Part shown: piece by piece, positions 35,701-42,467 of the stretch
Numbering within the stretch: the stretch's first letter is position 1
Layout of the letters: every line of letters begins with the position of its first letter
Assembly: GCF_014333425.1 (NCBI RefSeq)
Contig: NZ_JACRYT010000010.1
Coordinates: forward strand, 1-64,000
DNA length: 64,000 bases
Direction: 5' to 3'
DNA from: Zhenpiania hominis
Lineage (GTDB): Bacteria > Bacillota > Clostridia > Peptostreptococcales > Anaerovoracaceae
Program-made: the position numbers and the translations under genes
Notes under the pieces: model-generated
What the model was told of the DNA's origin: nothing
The model's input: only the letters and a program-made list of their open reading frames with translations
Databases searched by the model: none

Positions 35701-35965
35701 CGCTGATTTCCCCGGTCCGTTCGTAGGGTCTATGCTCCCGCCCGGTCTTGCAGCGAATGTAACCGGTCAGCTTGCGCTTTCCATTTTCGTGAGCCGCTTT
35801 ATTAAAATAGCTGGCAGTACAGGTTATGACAAACTGAATCGCGTCCAGAAGGGTGGATTTTCCCGCTCCGTTCTCGCCGGAAAGCAGGGTAAAATCTCCG
35901 AAATCAATCGTACAGTCTGTGAACCGGTGCCAGTTAATCAGCTTCATTCTCGTCAGCTTCTTCAT
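32714..35965 (-). CDS. jetC: Wadjet SMC-like ATPase JetC
   Basis: 1,083 residues from the ATG at 35965 with AGGAGA nine bases upstream; an earlier in-frame ATG (35986) lacks a site. Walker A is GENGAGKST (residues 30-38). Long coiled coils, rich in Glu, Lys, Gln and Arg, fill about 220-480 and 610-930, with a hinge-like globular part between (VEGYLNTQRFYLLVEPENFD). The signature KSGGETQTPFYVTVAAS and Walker B GLILFDEAFNNMD are near 980 and 1013. This is the MukB-like loop-extruding ATPase of the complex. It overlaps jetB by 32 bases. Confidence 0.93.
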   Translation of the reverse strand: MKKLTRMKLINWHRFTDCTIDFGDFTLLSGENGAGKSTLLDAIQFVITCTASYFNKAAHENGKRKLTGYIRCKTGREHRPYERTGEISAHIALEFYEETKKRYFVVGAVIDSASEGQETTVRYLMDNTCFTDEMFFNGDVPKSISEFRASNKGIKQWCKTQAEAKKMIKARFGRLEDKFFRLIPKALAFRPIDDIKDFVYSYVLDEKEVNIDVLRENVRSYQDLGRTLESVKVRMAKLEAIDGYHEEVLDGMKKDRMYEFFLARAELDLTREGIQASRDEIQRQKRRQEEEERQLAAISQEKEEKQNMEVALRVELAQDKDFLALEEEKRQMDRLRIEEEGLLEKRKILRQSIKAASARIVRLQALGEEFPVLEEYQTFLNAVEKQGNVAETLECLRHVVDWKKQRFGETQQEIARLNMQLQEKAQQRQELKQRMEQLNRKKLSYAPAVTRLRDAVREEFARLGRDTEPHVLCELLEIADESWRNAVEGYLNTQRFYLLVEPENFDIALGIYDRLRREGKAYGVGLINTWQMEAYDQAPAGTLASVVTSKNRYARRFINMILGNVQMCERYDQLKAYKTSITKECMRYQNRVASAIRPSVYEVPFIGKKAFRIQLEQCEKRHALLEQEIQADEERLSSLSATLEPLSTEKDVDVKYHLNVLTELAVLSGKIGTCRVNIETLEKNSTFLQKQIQLNALEDLRRELEKEGEKKNQIIGGIRQRIQHEQQQIQQGKARLQEQEALAAELSQSAEESEIWLKEYEKQTQKKGFAQFRDNYERRRKANETTRKAAEEKMVGAMSRYKAEHDFGAPATLEGFPEYAGVYDRLRTSELLEYEEKVEKARLAAEEEFREQFLSRLQENMKQAQSEFRELNQALKDITFSNERYEFLHMPSRRFRSYYEMIMDDFNAMQGESLFSGSFHETHKEVIDELFERLALDSENSARSLEEFTDYRTYMDYDIKILHTDGSYSYYSKVCEEKSGGETQTPFYVTVAASFMQLYSNNIGGEAIGLILFDEAFNNMDDERIGGVLEFLHRLPLQIVIAAPPDKIQYIGPKSDQTLLVMTDEKVSYVEEYYNESIRQAYS

Positions 35966-36584
35966 CGGTATCTTCTCCTGACTCATCCGTCCTTCCCCCT
36001 TTCCTGTAAGTTTCTAATTTGTCGAAAGCCTGTTTAATATCCTCCACTTTTACAGCCATGAGAATCGACGCGTAGATCAGAACTCTCGACTCTTCACTGG
36101 ACAGATCCCGATCCAAAAGCTCCACAATCTGAAAGCGGCGAAACAGATTCAGCGAGTTTCGCATGGTGGTCTTGTCGATCATTTTATCGCGGATTTTCAG
36201 GCTCAGGTATTTGTCCTGAAGATCCCCTAATGTAACGATTACCTCATCGCTGATGGAAAGCTCCCTTTTTTTCTCATCATACAAAATCCGGAGAATCAGC
36301 AGAATGATGGATTCGTAGAGCTTCAGGTTCAGACGGTTGTAGTTCTGGGGATTTACAAGCTGGACTACGCCGTACTCCTCGTTGATTTCCAGGCGGAAAC
36401 CCAGGACTTCCAAATACTCCGAAAATATTTCCCTGTGCCGCAGAAGAAAGTAGTAATCGCTCTTTGCTCCCGCGTTTGATTTGCACAAAAAACACACGCT
36501 CAGCAGGCGGTTGCAGACGCGCTTGAAGTCATCCTTTTCTTTTTGCAGCATTCCCTCCAGCAGTTCCAATGTCATTTCCTCCAA
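35934..36584 (-). CDS. jetB: Wadjet kite-like subunit JetB (DUF4194)
   Basis: 216 residues matching the DUF4194/MukE-like role: HREIFSEYLEVLGFRLEINEEYGVVQL, then a winged-helix region with LYESIILLILRILYDEKKRE. The C-terminal 20 residues are highly acidic (DESGEDTDEEADENEAD). It bridges JetA and JetC in the motor complex. It overlaps jetA by 13 bases and jetC by 32, so all four jet genes are translationally coupled. Confidence 0.9.
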   Translation of the reverse strand: MEEMTLELLEGMLQKEKDDFKRVCNRLLSVCFLCKSNAGAKSDYYFLLRHREIFSEYLEVLGFRLEINEEYGVVQLVNPQNYNRLNLKLYESIILLILRILYDEKKRELSISDEVIVTLGDLQDKYLSLKIRDKMIDKTTMRNSLNLFRRFQIVELLDRDLSSEESRVLIYASILMAVKVEDIKQAFDKLETYRKGGRTDESGEDTDEEADENEAD

Positions 36585-37948
36585 ATTTCAAAATTCTGAA
36601 AACGAAAACCGTTTTTTTCCGTTTTTTCTTTCATTTCTATGCGGTAGCTTCTGTTTTTTCTCTGTCCGTACAAACGAATGTAAATAAGCTTGATAAAATC
36701 CTCCGTTTCCTCAAGGGGCAGACTGCTGGCAGTAAGATGTTCCCGCTCCCCCATCTGCGCGAGCAGATACTGTTCGATCTTTTCCGGACTCAGCACCTTC
36801 CGCATCTTTTCCATCATTTTTCGCAGCTTTTCCTGGCGCAGACCCTCTTCCGGCCGGCGGATTCCGATCTCCCGGGGGACAAACTCTTTCCGCCCCTCAA
36901 TGGGGGAGTAAAAGGATTTTTCATCCAGGACGCGGCAACTGTAAAGACGGATCAGCCCTTCCAGAAACTCCACCTCATAAATGCCTCCCAGATCCATCTG
37001 TTCCCGATTTATTTCTTCGTTCAGCGTCATGAGGATTTCCTTAAGCTGGCCCCTCACATCTTCACTTCCGGTCAAAAGGAACCTGGCCCGGTTGATGGCG
37101 GCTCTCTGATATTGGGTGTTCTTCTGGTTGATTTCCGCTAAAATGTCATCCATGTTGCGGAAAGCCTCGATAATTTCATGAAGATAGCGGTAGGTCAGCT
37201 CGCGAGCTTCCTCCGGTTCCAGCTCTTTCAGATCCGCCAGTTCCTGAGAGGTCTTATCAATATAGGATTTGCTGCGGCTTTTCTGTTCCAGCCGCTCGAT
37301 AATCTCCGGCCGGAATTTGGATACATTGTCCGAGGTCAGAAGACGGTGGTAAGCCTTGTCCACAATATTGGTAATGTAGTCGTTAAACAGGGCGTCCATA
37401 ATTTCCGCTACGGTCCGGTGGCGGGTCAGTTCGTCGATATACGTTTTGATACTGGAGTTTAAATTTTTCAGACCCGTAATCAGAAGATCCGTATTTTCCA
37501 GTATTTGCGTCAGCACTACGCCCGGATGATCGCTCTTTGTCCGTACCAGACTGTAAATGGTGTAAATATAGCCCTGATATTCGATCTGCTTGCCTTCCCC
37601 AATCTCCAGCAGCGTCTTAATAATCCGCACCGCGTATTCCCGGAAGTTCACCCGCTGTATATAGCTTTTATCTGTCTCGATTTCGATCCAGCCAAAACCT
37701 TCCAGCTTCCGCAGCATACTGTTTGCTTTCTCTCTGCTTTCCGTTCCCGCGAACTCATCATCCTGATAATCGGCCGCGGTCTTCTGCTCAAAATAATACT
37801 GCAGTTCATCGGCTAACACTTCCCGTTCCACACCAAAAGAAAGCTGATTATCCATAACGGAAAACAGCTTGCAGATACATTCCCAGTATATGATTTTATT
37901 GGGGGATGCCAGGGGTACGAAAAAATTCCCCGGAATAGTCTGAAACAT
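36572..37948 (-). CDS. jetA: Wadjet kleisin-like subunit JetA
   Basis: 458 residues, first gene of jetABCD. It opens MFQTIPGNFFVPLASPNKIIYWECI; mostly helical with ELTRHRTVAEIMDALFNDYI and a C-terminal region ending in a basic segment. It is not obviously the DUF3375 form of type I; the length and N-terminus look closer to the DUF5716-like JetA of type II, but I cannot settle the type by eye. It acts as the kleisin that links JetB and JetC. The SD AAGGAG and the ATG lie inside a perfect inverted repeat. Confidence 0.88.
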   Translation of the reverse strand: MFQTIPGNFFVPLASPNKIIYWECICKLFSVMDNQLSFGVEREVLADELQYYFEQKTAADYQDDEFAGTESREKANSMLRKLEGFGWIEIETDKSYIQRVNFREYAVRIIKTLLEIGEGKQIEYQGYIYTIYSLVRTKSDHPGVVLTQILENTDLLITGLKNLNSSIKTYIDELTRHRTVAEIMDALFNDYITNIVDKAYHRLLTSDNVSKFRPEIIERLEQKSRSKSYIDKTSQELADLKELEPEEARELTYRYLHEIIEAFRNMDDILAEINQKNTQYQRAAINRARFLLTGSEDVRGQLKEILMTLNEEINREQMDLGGIYEVEFLEGLIRLYSCRVLDEKSFYSPIEGRKEFVPREIGIRRPEEGLRQEKLRKMMEKMRKVLSPEKIEQYLLAQMGEREHLTASSLPLEETEDFIKLIYIRLYGQRKNRSYRIEMKEKTEKNGFRFQNFEIWRK

Positions 37949-38000
37949 GCGGCGCTCCTTTTCTCAGTATTTAAAATAATCTTATCACGGAGCGCCGCAT
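37947..38000 (-). promoter_or_regulatory. Perfect 12-bp inverted repeat covering the jetA SD and start codon
   Basis: ATGCGGCGCTCC (plus strand 37947-37958) and GGAGCGCCGCAT (37989-38000) are perfect inverted repeats around a 30-base AT-rich spacer. On the minus strand the downstream arm contains both the GGAG of the SD and the AT of the jetA ATG. If transcription starts upstream of 38000, the mRNA would hide the ribosome-binding site and start codon in a very stable hairpin. If it starts in the spacer (TTGTAT-N17-TAAGAT is a possible promoter overlapping the upstream arm), the repeat is more likely a protein operator. Confidence 0.7.
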
Positions 38001-38083
38001 AATACAACGAGTACCACTAAAATTCCGAGCATTTCTATTTTATCAGGGAACCGGCGGCACGCGGATAATTCTCCGGATCCGAC

Positions 38084-39436
38084 CTATTTGGGCTGACGGC
38101 TGTAAAAAGTCTCCGCGGACTGAGGGAATAGAATATGAGCCAGAACTTCCTCATCGCTGGCCATTCCCCCCAATTCTCTCTTTTTCTCATAAAACTCCGG
38201 TGTCAGAAGATCCGCCGGACGGCAGGTAACAATATCGCCGTTTCCGATCACTTTCTTCTGCACGGAGCGATTAAACGGACGCGCGGTTCTGCCGTACTCA
38301 CCTTTTAAAATGGCCCGTGTCTGTTTGCTGACCATTTTGTACCGCTCTCCAGTCATAACGTTGAAAACAGCCTGTGTCCCCACAATCTGTGAAGACGGTG
38401 TAACAAGAGGAGGCTCACCCAGATCTTCTCTAACCCGGGGGATTTCCTTCATAACCTCTTTAAATCGATTTTGCATATTCTGCTGCTTCATCTGTACATA
38501 AAGATTGGACAACATGCCGCCCGGTACCTGATAGCGCAGTGTTTCGGTATCAACGTCCATAACACGGTTGTCAATAAGCCCTTCCGCTTCCGCCCTCTTG
38601 CGGAAATCACGGAAATATTCTGTGGCTTCGTTCATGGCCTTCTCGTTTAATTTCGCGTGCTTTTTTTCATTTTTTATGGTCTGATACATAACTTCTGTAG
38701 CCGGCTGACTGGTTCCCAAAGCAAGCGGTGACAGCGCTGTATCGATTCCGTCACACCCGGCCTCCAGAGCCTTTAGATAAGTCATCGGCGCCACGCCGCT
38801 GGTGCAGTGAGAATGAAGCTGAATCGGCACATCAACTGTCTTTTTCAACATTTTCACAAGCTGATAAGCTTCATGAGGAAGGAGCAGGCCCGCCATATCT
38901 TTGATACAGATAGAATCCGCGCCCAGGGCTTCCAGATCAACGGCCAGCTTTTTCCAGTACTTTAATGTATAAGGTTTTCCCACCGTATACGCCATCGCCA
39001 GCTGAATATGGGCGCCCTCTTTTTTGGCCGCGTATACAGCTCTCTCCAGATTTCTAACATCATTAAAGGCGTCAAAAATCCGCAGGATGTCGATACCGTT
39101 TTCCACAGACTTGCGGATAAACATATCCACCACGTCATCGGAATAATGCTGATACCCCAGCAGGTTCTGTCCTCTCAGAAGCATCTGCAGCTTTGTTTTT
39201 TTGAATTTCCTCCGCAGCAGGCGCAGCCGCTCCCACGGATCTTCGTTCAGATACCGCATACAGACATCAAAGGTCGCTCCGCCCCAACATTCGACGGAAT
39301 CGTATCCCACTTCATCCAGCACCTCCGCAATCGGCAGCATGTCCGCCGTCTTCATCCGGGTAGCCATCAGAGACTGATGGGCGTCCCGCAGTATGGTTTC
39401 TGTAAATTTAATTCTATTTTTTTCACTAAAAAACAT
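38084..39436 (-). CDS. Carboxyltransferase: pyruvate carboxylase subunit B / oxaloacetate decarboxylase alpha-type
   Basis: 450 residues, a DRE-TIM barrel carboxyltransferase without a biotin-carrier domain. Motifs: FTETILRDAHQSLMATRM, VECWGGATFDVCMRYL, the metal-binding LHSHCTSG, and IKDMAGLLLP. The C-terminal conserved domain is complete (GEYGRTARPFN). It transfers CO2 between carboxybiotin and pyruvate/oxaloacetate, or drives a sodium pump, depending on partners. No biotin carrier, biotin carboxylase or sodium-pump beta subunit is next to it, so the reaction direction is open. Confidence 0.88.
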   Translation of the reverse strand: MFFSEKNRIKFTETILRDAHQSLMATRMKTADMLPIAEVLDEVGYDSVECWGGATFDVCMRYLNEDPWERLRLLRRKFKKTKLQMLLRGQNLLGYQHYSDDVVDMFIRKSVENGIDILRIFDAFNDVRNLERAVYAAKKEGAHIQLAMAYTVGKPYTLKYWKKLAVDLEALGADSICIKDMAGLLLPHEAYQLVKMLKKTVDVPIQLHSHCTSGVAPMTYLKALEAGCDGIDTALSPLALGTSQPATEVMYQTIKNEKKHAKLNEKAMNEATEYFRDFRKRAEAEGLIDNRVMDVDTETLRYQVPGGMLSNLYVQMKQQNMQNRFKEVMKEIPRVREDLGEPPLVTPSSQIVGTQAVFNVMTGERYKMVSKQTRAILKGEYGRTARPFNRSVQKKVIGNGDIVTCRPADLLTPEFYEKKRELGGMASDEEVLAHILFPQSAETFYSRQPK

Positions 39437-39656
39437 TTCTCTGTCCCTCTTTTGATGATTCTCCGTTCTTCTTTGTATATTGTATAATGTATAGGATATT
39501 CATACTTTACTATAATATCAAGAATCCATAAAAAAAGCAAAAGGAACTTGCGAAGATGAGACAGATATTCGAGATTTATGAAGCCTTCCCTTGTCAGCAT
39601 TTTCGCTACCCATTCACCGACAAATACGGTATAATTAAAGTTGGAGGCGAGCGGAT

Positions 39657-39841
39657 ATGGAATGCAATCTTCCGGACAGAATCATAAAAGAGATTACTTT
39701 CTTTGCAAAAAACATTCTGTAATGAAAGTGGTACTGGATACATTGGTTTTCCTAATTCGCGACAGCTTTATCCCTGCTTTTGCTGTTCTGGAAAAGACAT
39801 TAAAGGAGAAACTGGAAGAAGCCGAAAGCGACTGGGCATGA
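39657..39841 (+). pseudogene. Broken minimal nucleotidyltransferase / substrate-binding gene fragment
   Basis: An ATG at 39657 after GGAGG reads MECNLPDRIIKEITFFAKN and stops at 39720-39722. One missing A in the run at 39706-39711 would restore FAKKHSVMKVVL, which is how the N-terminus of minimal nucleotidyltransferases reads just before the GSRARG catalytic motif. That motif is absent; the shifted frame goes on to LIRDSFIPAFAVLEKTLKEK, reminiscent of the HI0074-type partner protein (RDSxIxxFxxxxxKTLK). My reading is an MNT-partner pair collapsed by a deletion plus a frameshift. A good TATAAT lies just upstream. Confidence 0.4.
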
Positions 39842-39866
39842 TAGGACAGGAAAGGACGTGATATTT

Positions 39867-40463
39867 ATGACGGAAAAAGAAAGAATGTTAAGCGGAGAAA
39901 ATTACAACCCCCGCGCGGACCAGCTGCTCCAGCGCAGATACGAGGCGCGTACGCTGCTGGATCAGTTTAACAACATGTCAGCTGACGCAGGAGAAGAACG
40001 TACCCGGCTGCTAAACCGTCTCATCGGTTCCCTTGGCGAAGGGGTCTGGCTGGAAAAGCCGTTCCGCTGCAACTACGGCGATAATATTTCCATTGGAGAA
40101 AATACCTTTATCAATTGCGACTGCATTTTTTCCGATGATAATCAGATTACCATCGGAAAGAACGTTATGATCGCGCCCCGAGTTCAGCTTTACGCCGCGG
40201 TTCATCCGATTGCTCCCTCTGAGCGGATTTTGAATCTTCCAAAGAGCGAACAGGCGGATCACCTTCCTTACCGGGTTTCCTCCAAACCCATTGTCATCGA
40301 GGATGACTGCTGGCTGGGAGGCGGCGTCATCGTTCTCGCCGGCGTAACCATTGGGAAAGGTTCTGTTATCGGCGCGGGAAGTGTTGTAACAAAGGATATC
40401 CCTCCCTATTCCGTGGCAGTCGGAAATCCGTGTAAGGTAATGCGAACCATTGAAGATAAATAA
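39867..40463 (+). CDS. maa: Sugar O-acetyltransferase (maltose/galactoside acetyltransferase family)
   Basis: 198 residues from the ATG at 39867 with AAAGGA upstream; a GTG three codons earlier is too close to that site. The N-terminal Mac domain (KERMLSGENYNPRADQLLQRR) is followed by the left-handed beta-helix with hexapeptide repeats. The catalytic His lies in YAAVHPIAPSER, and the C-terminus has GAGSVVTKDIPPYSVAVGNPCKV. It moves acetyl from acetyl-CoA to a sugar hydroxyl. Its stop overlaps the start of the rpmE-end repeat. Confidence 0.92.
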   Translation: MTEKERMLSGENYNPRADQLLQRRYEARTLLDQFNNMSADAGEERTRLLNRLIGSLGEGVWLEKPFRCNYGDNISIGENTFINCDCIFSDDNQITIGKNVMIAPRVQLYAAVHPIAPSERILNLPKSEQADHLPYRVSSKPIVIEDDCWLGGGVIVLAGVTIGKGSVIGAGSVVTKDIPPYSVAVGNPCKVMRTIEDK

Positions 40464-40633
40464 CCACCTTTCTGATGACACGTTTTCCCGCATTTTGCGA
40501 AGAATACGTGCCACTCGAAAGGTGGCTATGATAGGAATCAATTTCGTTCGGCCTAGTCCAGATGATACTTGTTCTTGAACTTTTCAACGCGGCCGCCGCG
40601 GTTGATAAATTTCTGCTGACCTGTAAAGAATGG
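40458..40633. repeat. 176-bp direct repeat, copy 1 (rpmE 3' end plus hairpin)
   Basis: Nearly identical to 41363-41538, with an offset of exactly 905 and only a few differences (for example near 40496-40502). It contains a long hairpin (AACCACCTTTC 40462-40472 with GAAAGGTGG 40517-40525), probably a terminator between convergent maa and rpmE, and the last coding part of rpmE. Confidence 0.92.
40553..40633 (-). pseudogene. Truncated duplicate of the rpmE 3' end
   Basis: Read on the minus strand this encodes the last 26 residues of ribosomal protein L31 ([17 protein letters not shown]...HLD) and its stop, identical to the end of the complete gene 905 bases to the right. Homology breaks at 40633/40634, where the Uma2 cassette begins. 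It has no start and no zinc-binding cysteines. Confidence 0.9.
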
Positions 40634-40729
40634 TTATAACTATTTGTTTCCAACAGCTTTATGGCGTGTTCTATTTGCGCTTTTGGTTTTCGGACTTTGC
40701 GTCTTTCTGAGTGAAAAGAAGTGAATATT

Positions 40730-41269
40730 TTATTCGGATTTCATGGTGATTTTTAAATCTCCATCATAGATATTAACCGGTATTTGATCCTCAAAATCAT
40801 AGGTATTCATATCTTCATTTTCAAAGTCATAAACGATTACTTTATTTTCACCTGGATCTACAATCCAGTATTCTCTTACTCCGGCTTTCTGGTACTTGAA
40901 TAATTTTATGAAATAATCCATTCGCTTGCTGCTCGGGGAGACAATTTCAATCACCCAATCCGGCGCGCCATTGCACCCTTTTTCGTCCAATTTGGATTTG
41001 TCACAGATAACTGAAATGTCCGGCTCTACATAGGTATGCTCATCATTATTGAGAAAGACTGCAAATGGAGCCGGAAATATTTCGCAATCTCCGTTCTGTT
41101 CTTGAATATAATTTCTTATTGCCCAATGCAAAAATGAAGCAATCCTTTGATGCGTTGTCCCCGGTGGAGTCATCATATACAACTCCCCCTCAATTAATTC
41201 TGCCCGCTCCCCATCTGGCAAAGCGTAAATATCATCAATGGTATAAAGCTTTTCCTGTGCTAATGCCAT
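40730..41269 (-). CDS. Uma2-family (PD-(D/E)XK) endonuclease-like protein
   Basis: 179 residues from the ATG at 41269 with GGAGG nine bases upstream. DUF820/Uma2 landmarks: GERAELIEGELYMMTPPG, YVEPDISVICD and APDWVIEIVSPSSKRMDY, then KLFKYQKAGVREYWIVDP, giving the D...E-x-K nuclease-type core. Members are abundant in cyanobacteria and mobile contexts, with unclear biological role. The gene lies in a 729-bp insert between two 176-bp direct repeats, and its codon use is more AT-rich than its surroundings, both consistent with acquisition. Confidence 0.85.
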   Translation of the reverse strand: MALAQEKLYTIDDIYALPDGERAELIEGELYMMTPPGTTHQRIASFLHWAIRNYIQEQNGDCEIFPAPFAVFLNNDEHTYVEPDISVICDKSKLDEKGCNGAPDWVIEIVSPSSKRMDYFIKLFKYQKAGVREYWIVDPGENKVIVYDFENEDMNTYDFEDQIPVNIYDGDLKITMKSE

Positions 41270-41362
41270 AGATATCAACCTCCTTTTTCGTTATTGTATC
41301 ACATTTTATTCTCTTAATCCATCTGTATAAAATCGCTTTAAAAATTTCCATTTTCACCATAA

Positions 41363-41538
41363 AAATAACCACCTTTCTGATGACACGTTTTCCCGCATTT
41401 TCCGAGGAATACGTGCCACTCGAAAGGTGGCTATGATAGGAATCAATTTCGTTCGGCCTAGTCCAGATGATACTTGTTCTTGAACTTTTCAACGCGGCCG
41501 CCGCGGTTGATAAATTTCTGCTGACCTGTAAAGAATGG
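41363..41538. repeat. 176-bp direct repeat, copy 2 (original rpmE 3' end)
   Basis: This copy is continuous with the complete rpmE gene and so is probably the original. It includes the hairpin AACCACCTTTC / GAAAGGTGG beyond the rpmE stop, followed on the minus strand by TTATTTTTAT, a fair terminator. Confidence 0.92.
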
Positions 41539-41658
41539 ATGACACGCTGAGCAAACATCCAGACGGATTTCTTCTTCCGTGGATTTTGTAACAAATGTGT
41601 TACCGCATGCGCAAGTTACTTTACATTCCTTATAGTCAGGATGGATTCCTTCCTTCAT
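41458..41658 (-). CDS. rpmE: Ribosomal protein L31, zinc-binding form
   Basis: 66 residues from the ATG at 41658 ([20 protein letters not shown]), normal for L31 type A; the frame is open further upstream but without homology. Cysteines in TCACGN and [14 protein letters not shown] form the zinc site. In many Firmicutes rpmE lies beside rho; here rho is 8 kb away. Its last 81 bases are duplicated downstream of the Uma2 gene. Confidence 0.95.
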   Translation of the reverse strand: MKEGIHPDYKECKVTCACGNTFVTKSTEEEIRLDVCSACHPFFTGQQKFINRGGRVEKFKNKYHLD

Positions 41659-41780
41659 GCTTCTCACCTCTTTCCTGCTCAGGCGTTCCCACCTTTGCAT
41701 AATTTGCCGTAATTCAGCTTATTTACTATATCACAGGTTATTTTGAAAAACAAGTGTTTTTTTGAGGAAATTATTGTGTT

Positions 41781-42455
41781 CTATTCCCGATTCATCACTT
41801 TTCGCTCAAACCGATCCACATCCGAGAATTTACCTATTACAGCAATGGCATCGCCGCCGGCTACGATATCCTCCTGGCTGAAATTCACAATTGTAGAACT
41901 GGATCCCCGCTCCAGCGCGATCATTTTCAGAGCGTATTTTTCAAGGTGCAAATCGCGCACCGATTTTCCGTTCAACCAATTGTTGACCTTGATTTCAGAA
42001 ACAACGTAATCATCATTGAGGTTCATCATATCCAGAGCAGCGGATTCAAGTAGAACAGCAGCCAGACGAGTCGCGGTTTCCATCTCAGGATGCACAACTT
42101 CCGCGCCGATCCGTTCCAGGATAATTCCATGTTCAATACTGTCGGCCTTCGCGATAACTCTGGGCACCCCCAAATTGATGACGTTCAGTGTCGTAAGCAG
42201 GCTGACATCCACTCTCTCTCCGATGCAGACAACAACGGTTTCACATTCTCCGATTCCTGTATCTTCCAGGGCTTCCTTTGTCAGTTTTCCCAGCTTGAAC
42301 GCGTCCTGCACATAATTGCGCACCCGTCTCAGCTTACTCTCGTCTTCATCAATCACCATGACTTCCGCGTCCGCTTCTGCCAGTGTCTTTGTGAGGGCCA
42401 TTCCAAATCGGCCCAGACCGATAATTCCAAATCCTGATTTTTTTCCTTCCTTCAT
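41781..42455 (-). CDS. ktrA: Potassium uptake regulatory subunit KtrA/TrkA family
   Basis: 224 residues: an RCK_N Rossmann domain (GFGIIGLGRFGMALTKTLAE, with the GxGxxG turn, and VMVIDEDESKLRRV) and an RCK_C domain (VSEIKVNNWLNGKSVRDLHL). Such proteins form octameric rings under the membrane and gate KtrB in response to ATP/ADP. It is 12 bases downstream of the ktrB-type gene, so one transcript makes both. Confidence 0.92.
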   Translation of the reverse strand: MKEGKKSGFGIIGLGRFGMALTKTLAEADAEVMVIDEDESKLRRVRNYVQDAFKLGKLTKEALEDTGIGECETVVVCIGERVDVSLLTTLNVINLGVPRVIAKADSIEHGIILERIGAEVVHPEMETATRLAAVLLESAALDMMNLNDDYVVSEIKVNNWLNGKSVRDLHLEKYALKMIALERGSSSTIVNFSQEDIVAGGDAIAVIGKFSDVDRFERKVMNRE

Positions 42456-42467
42456 TTTAAAACCTCC

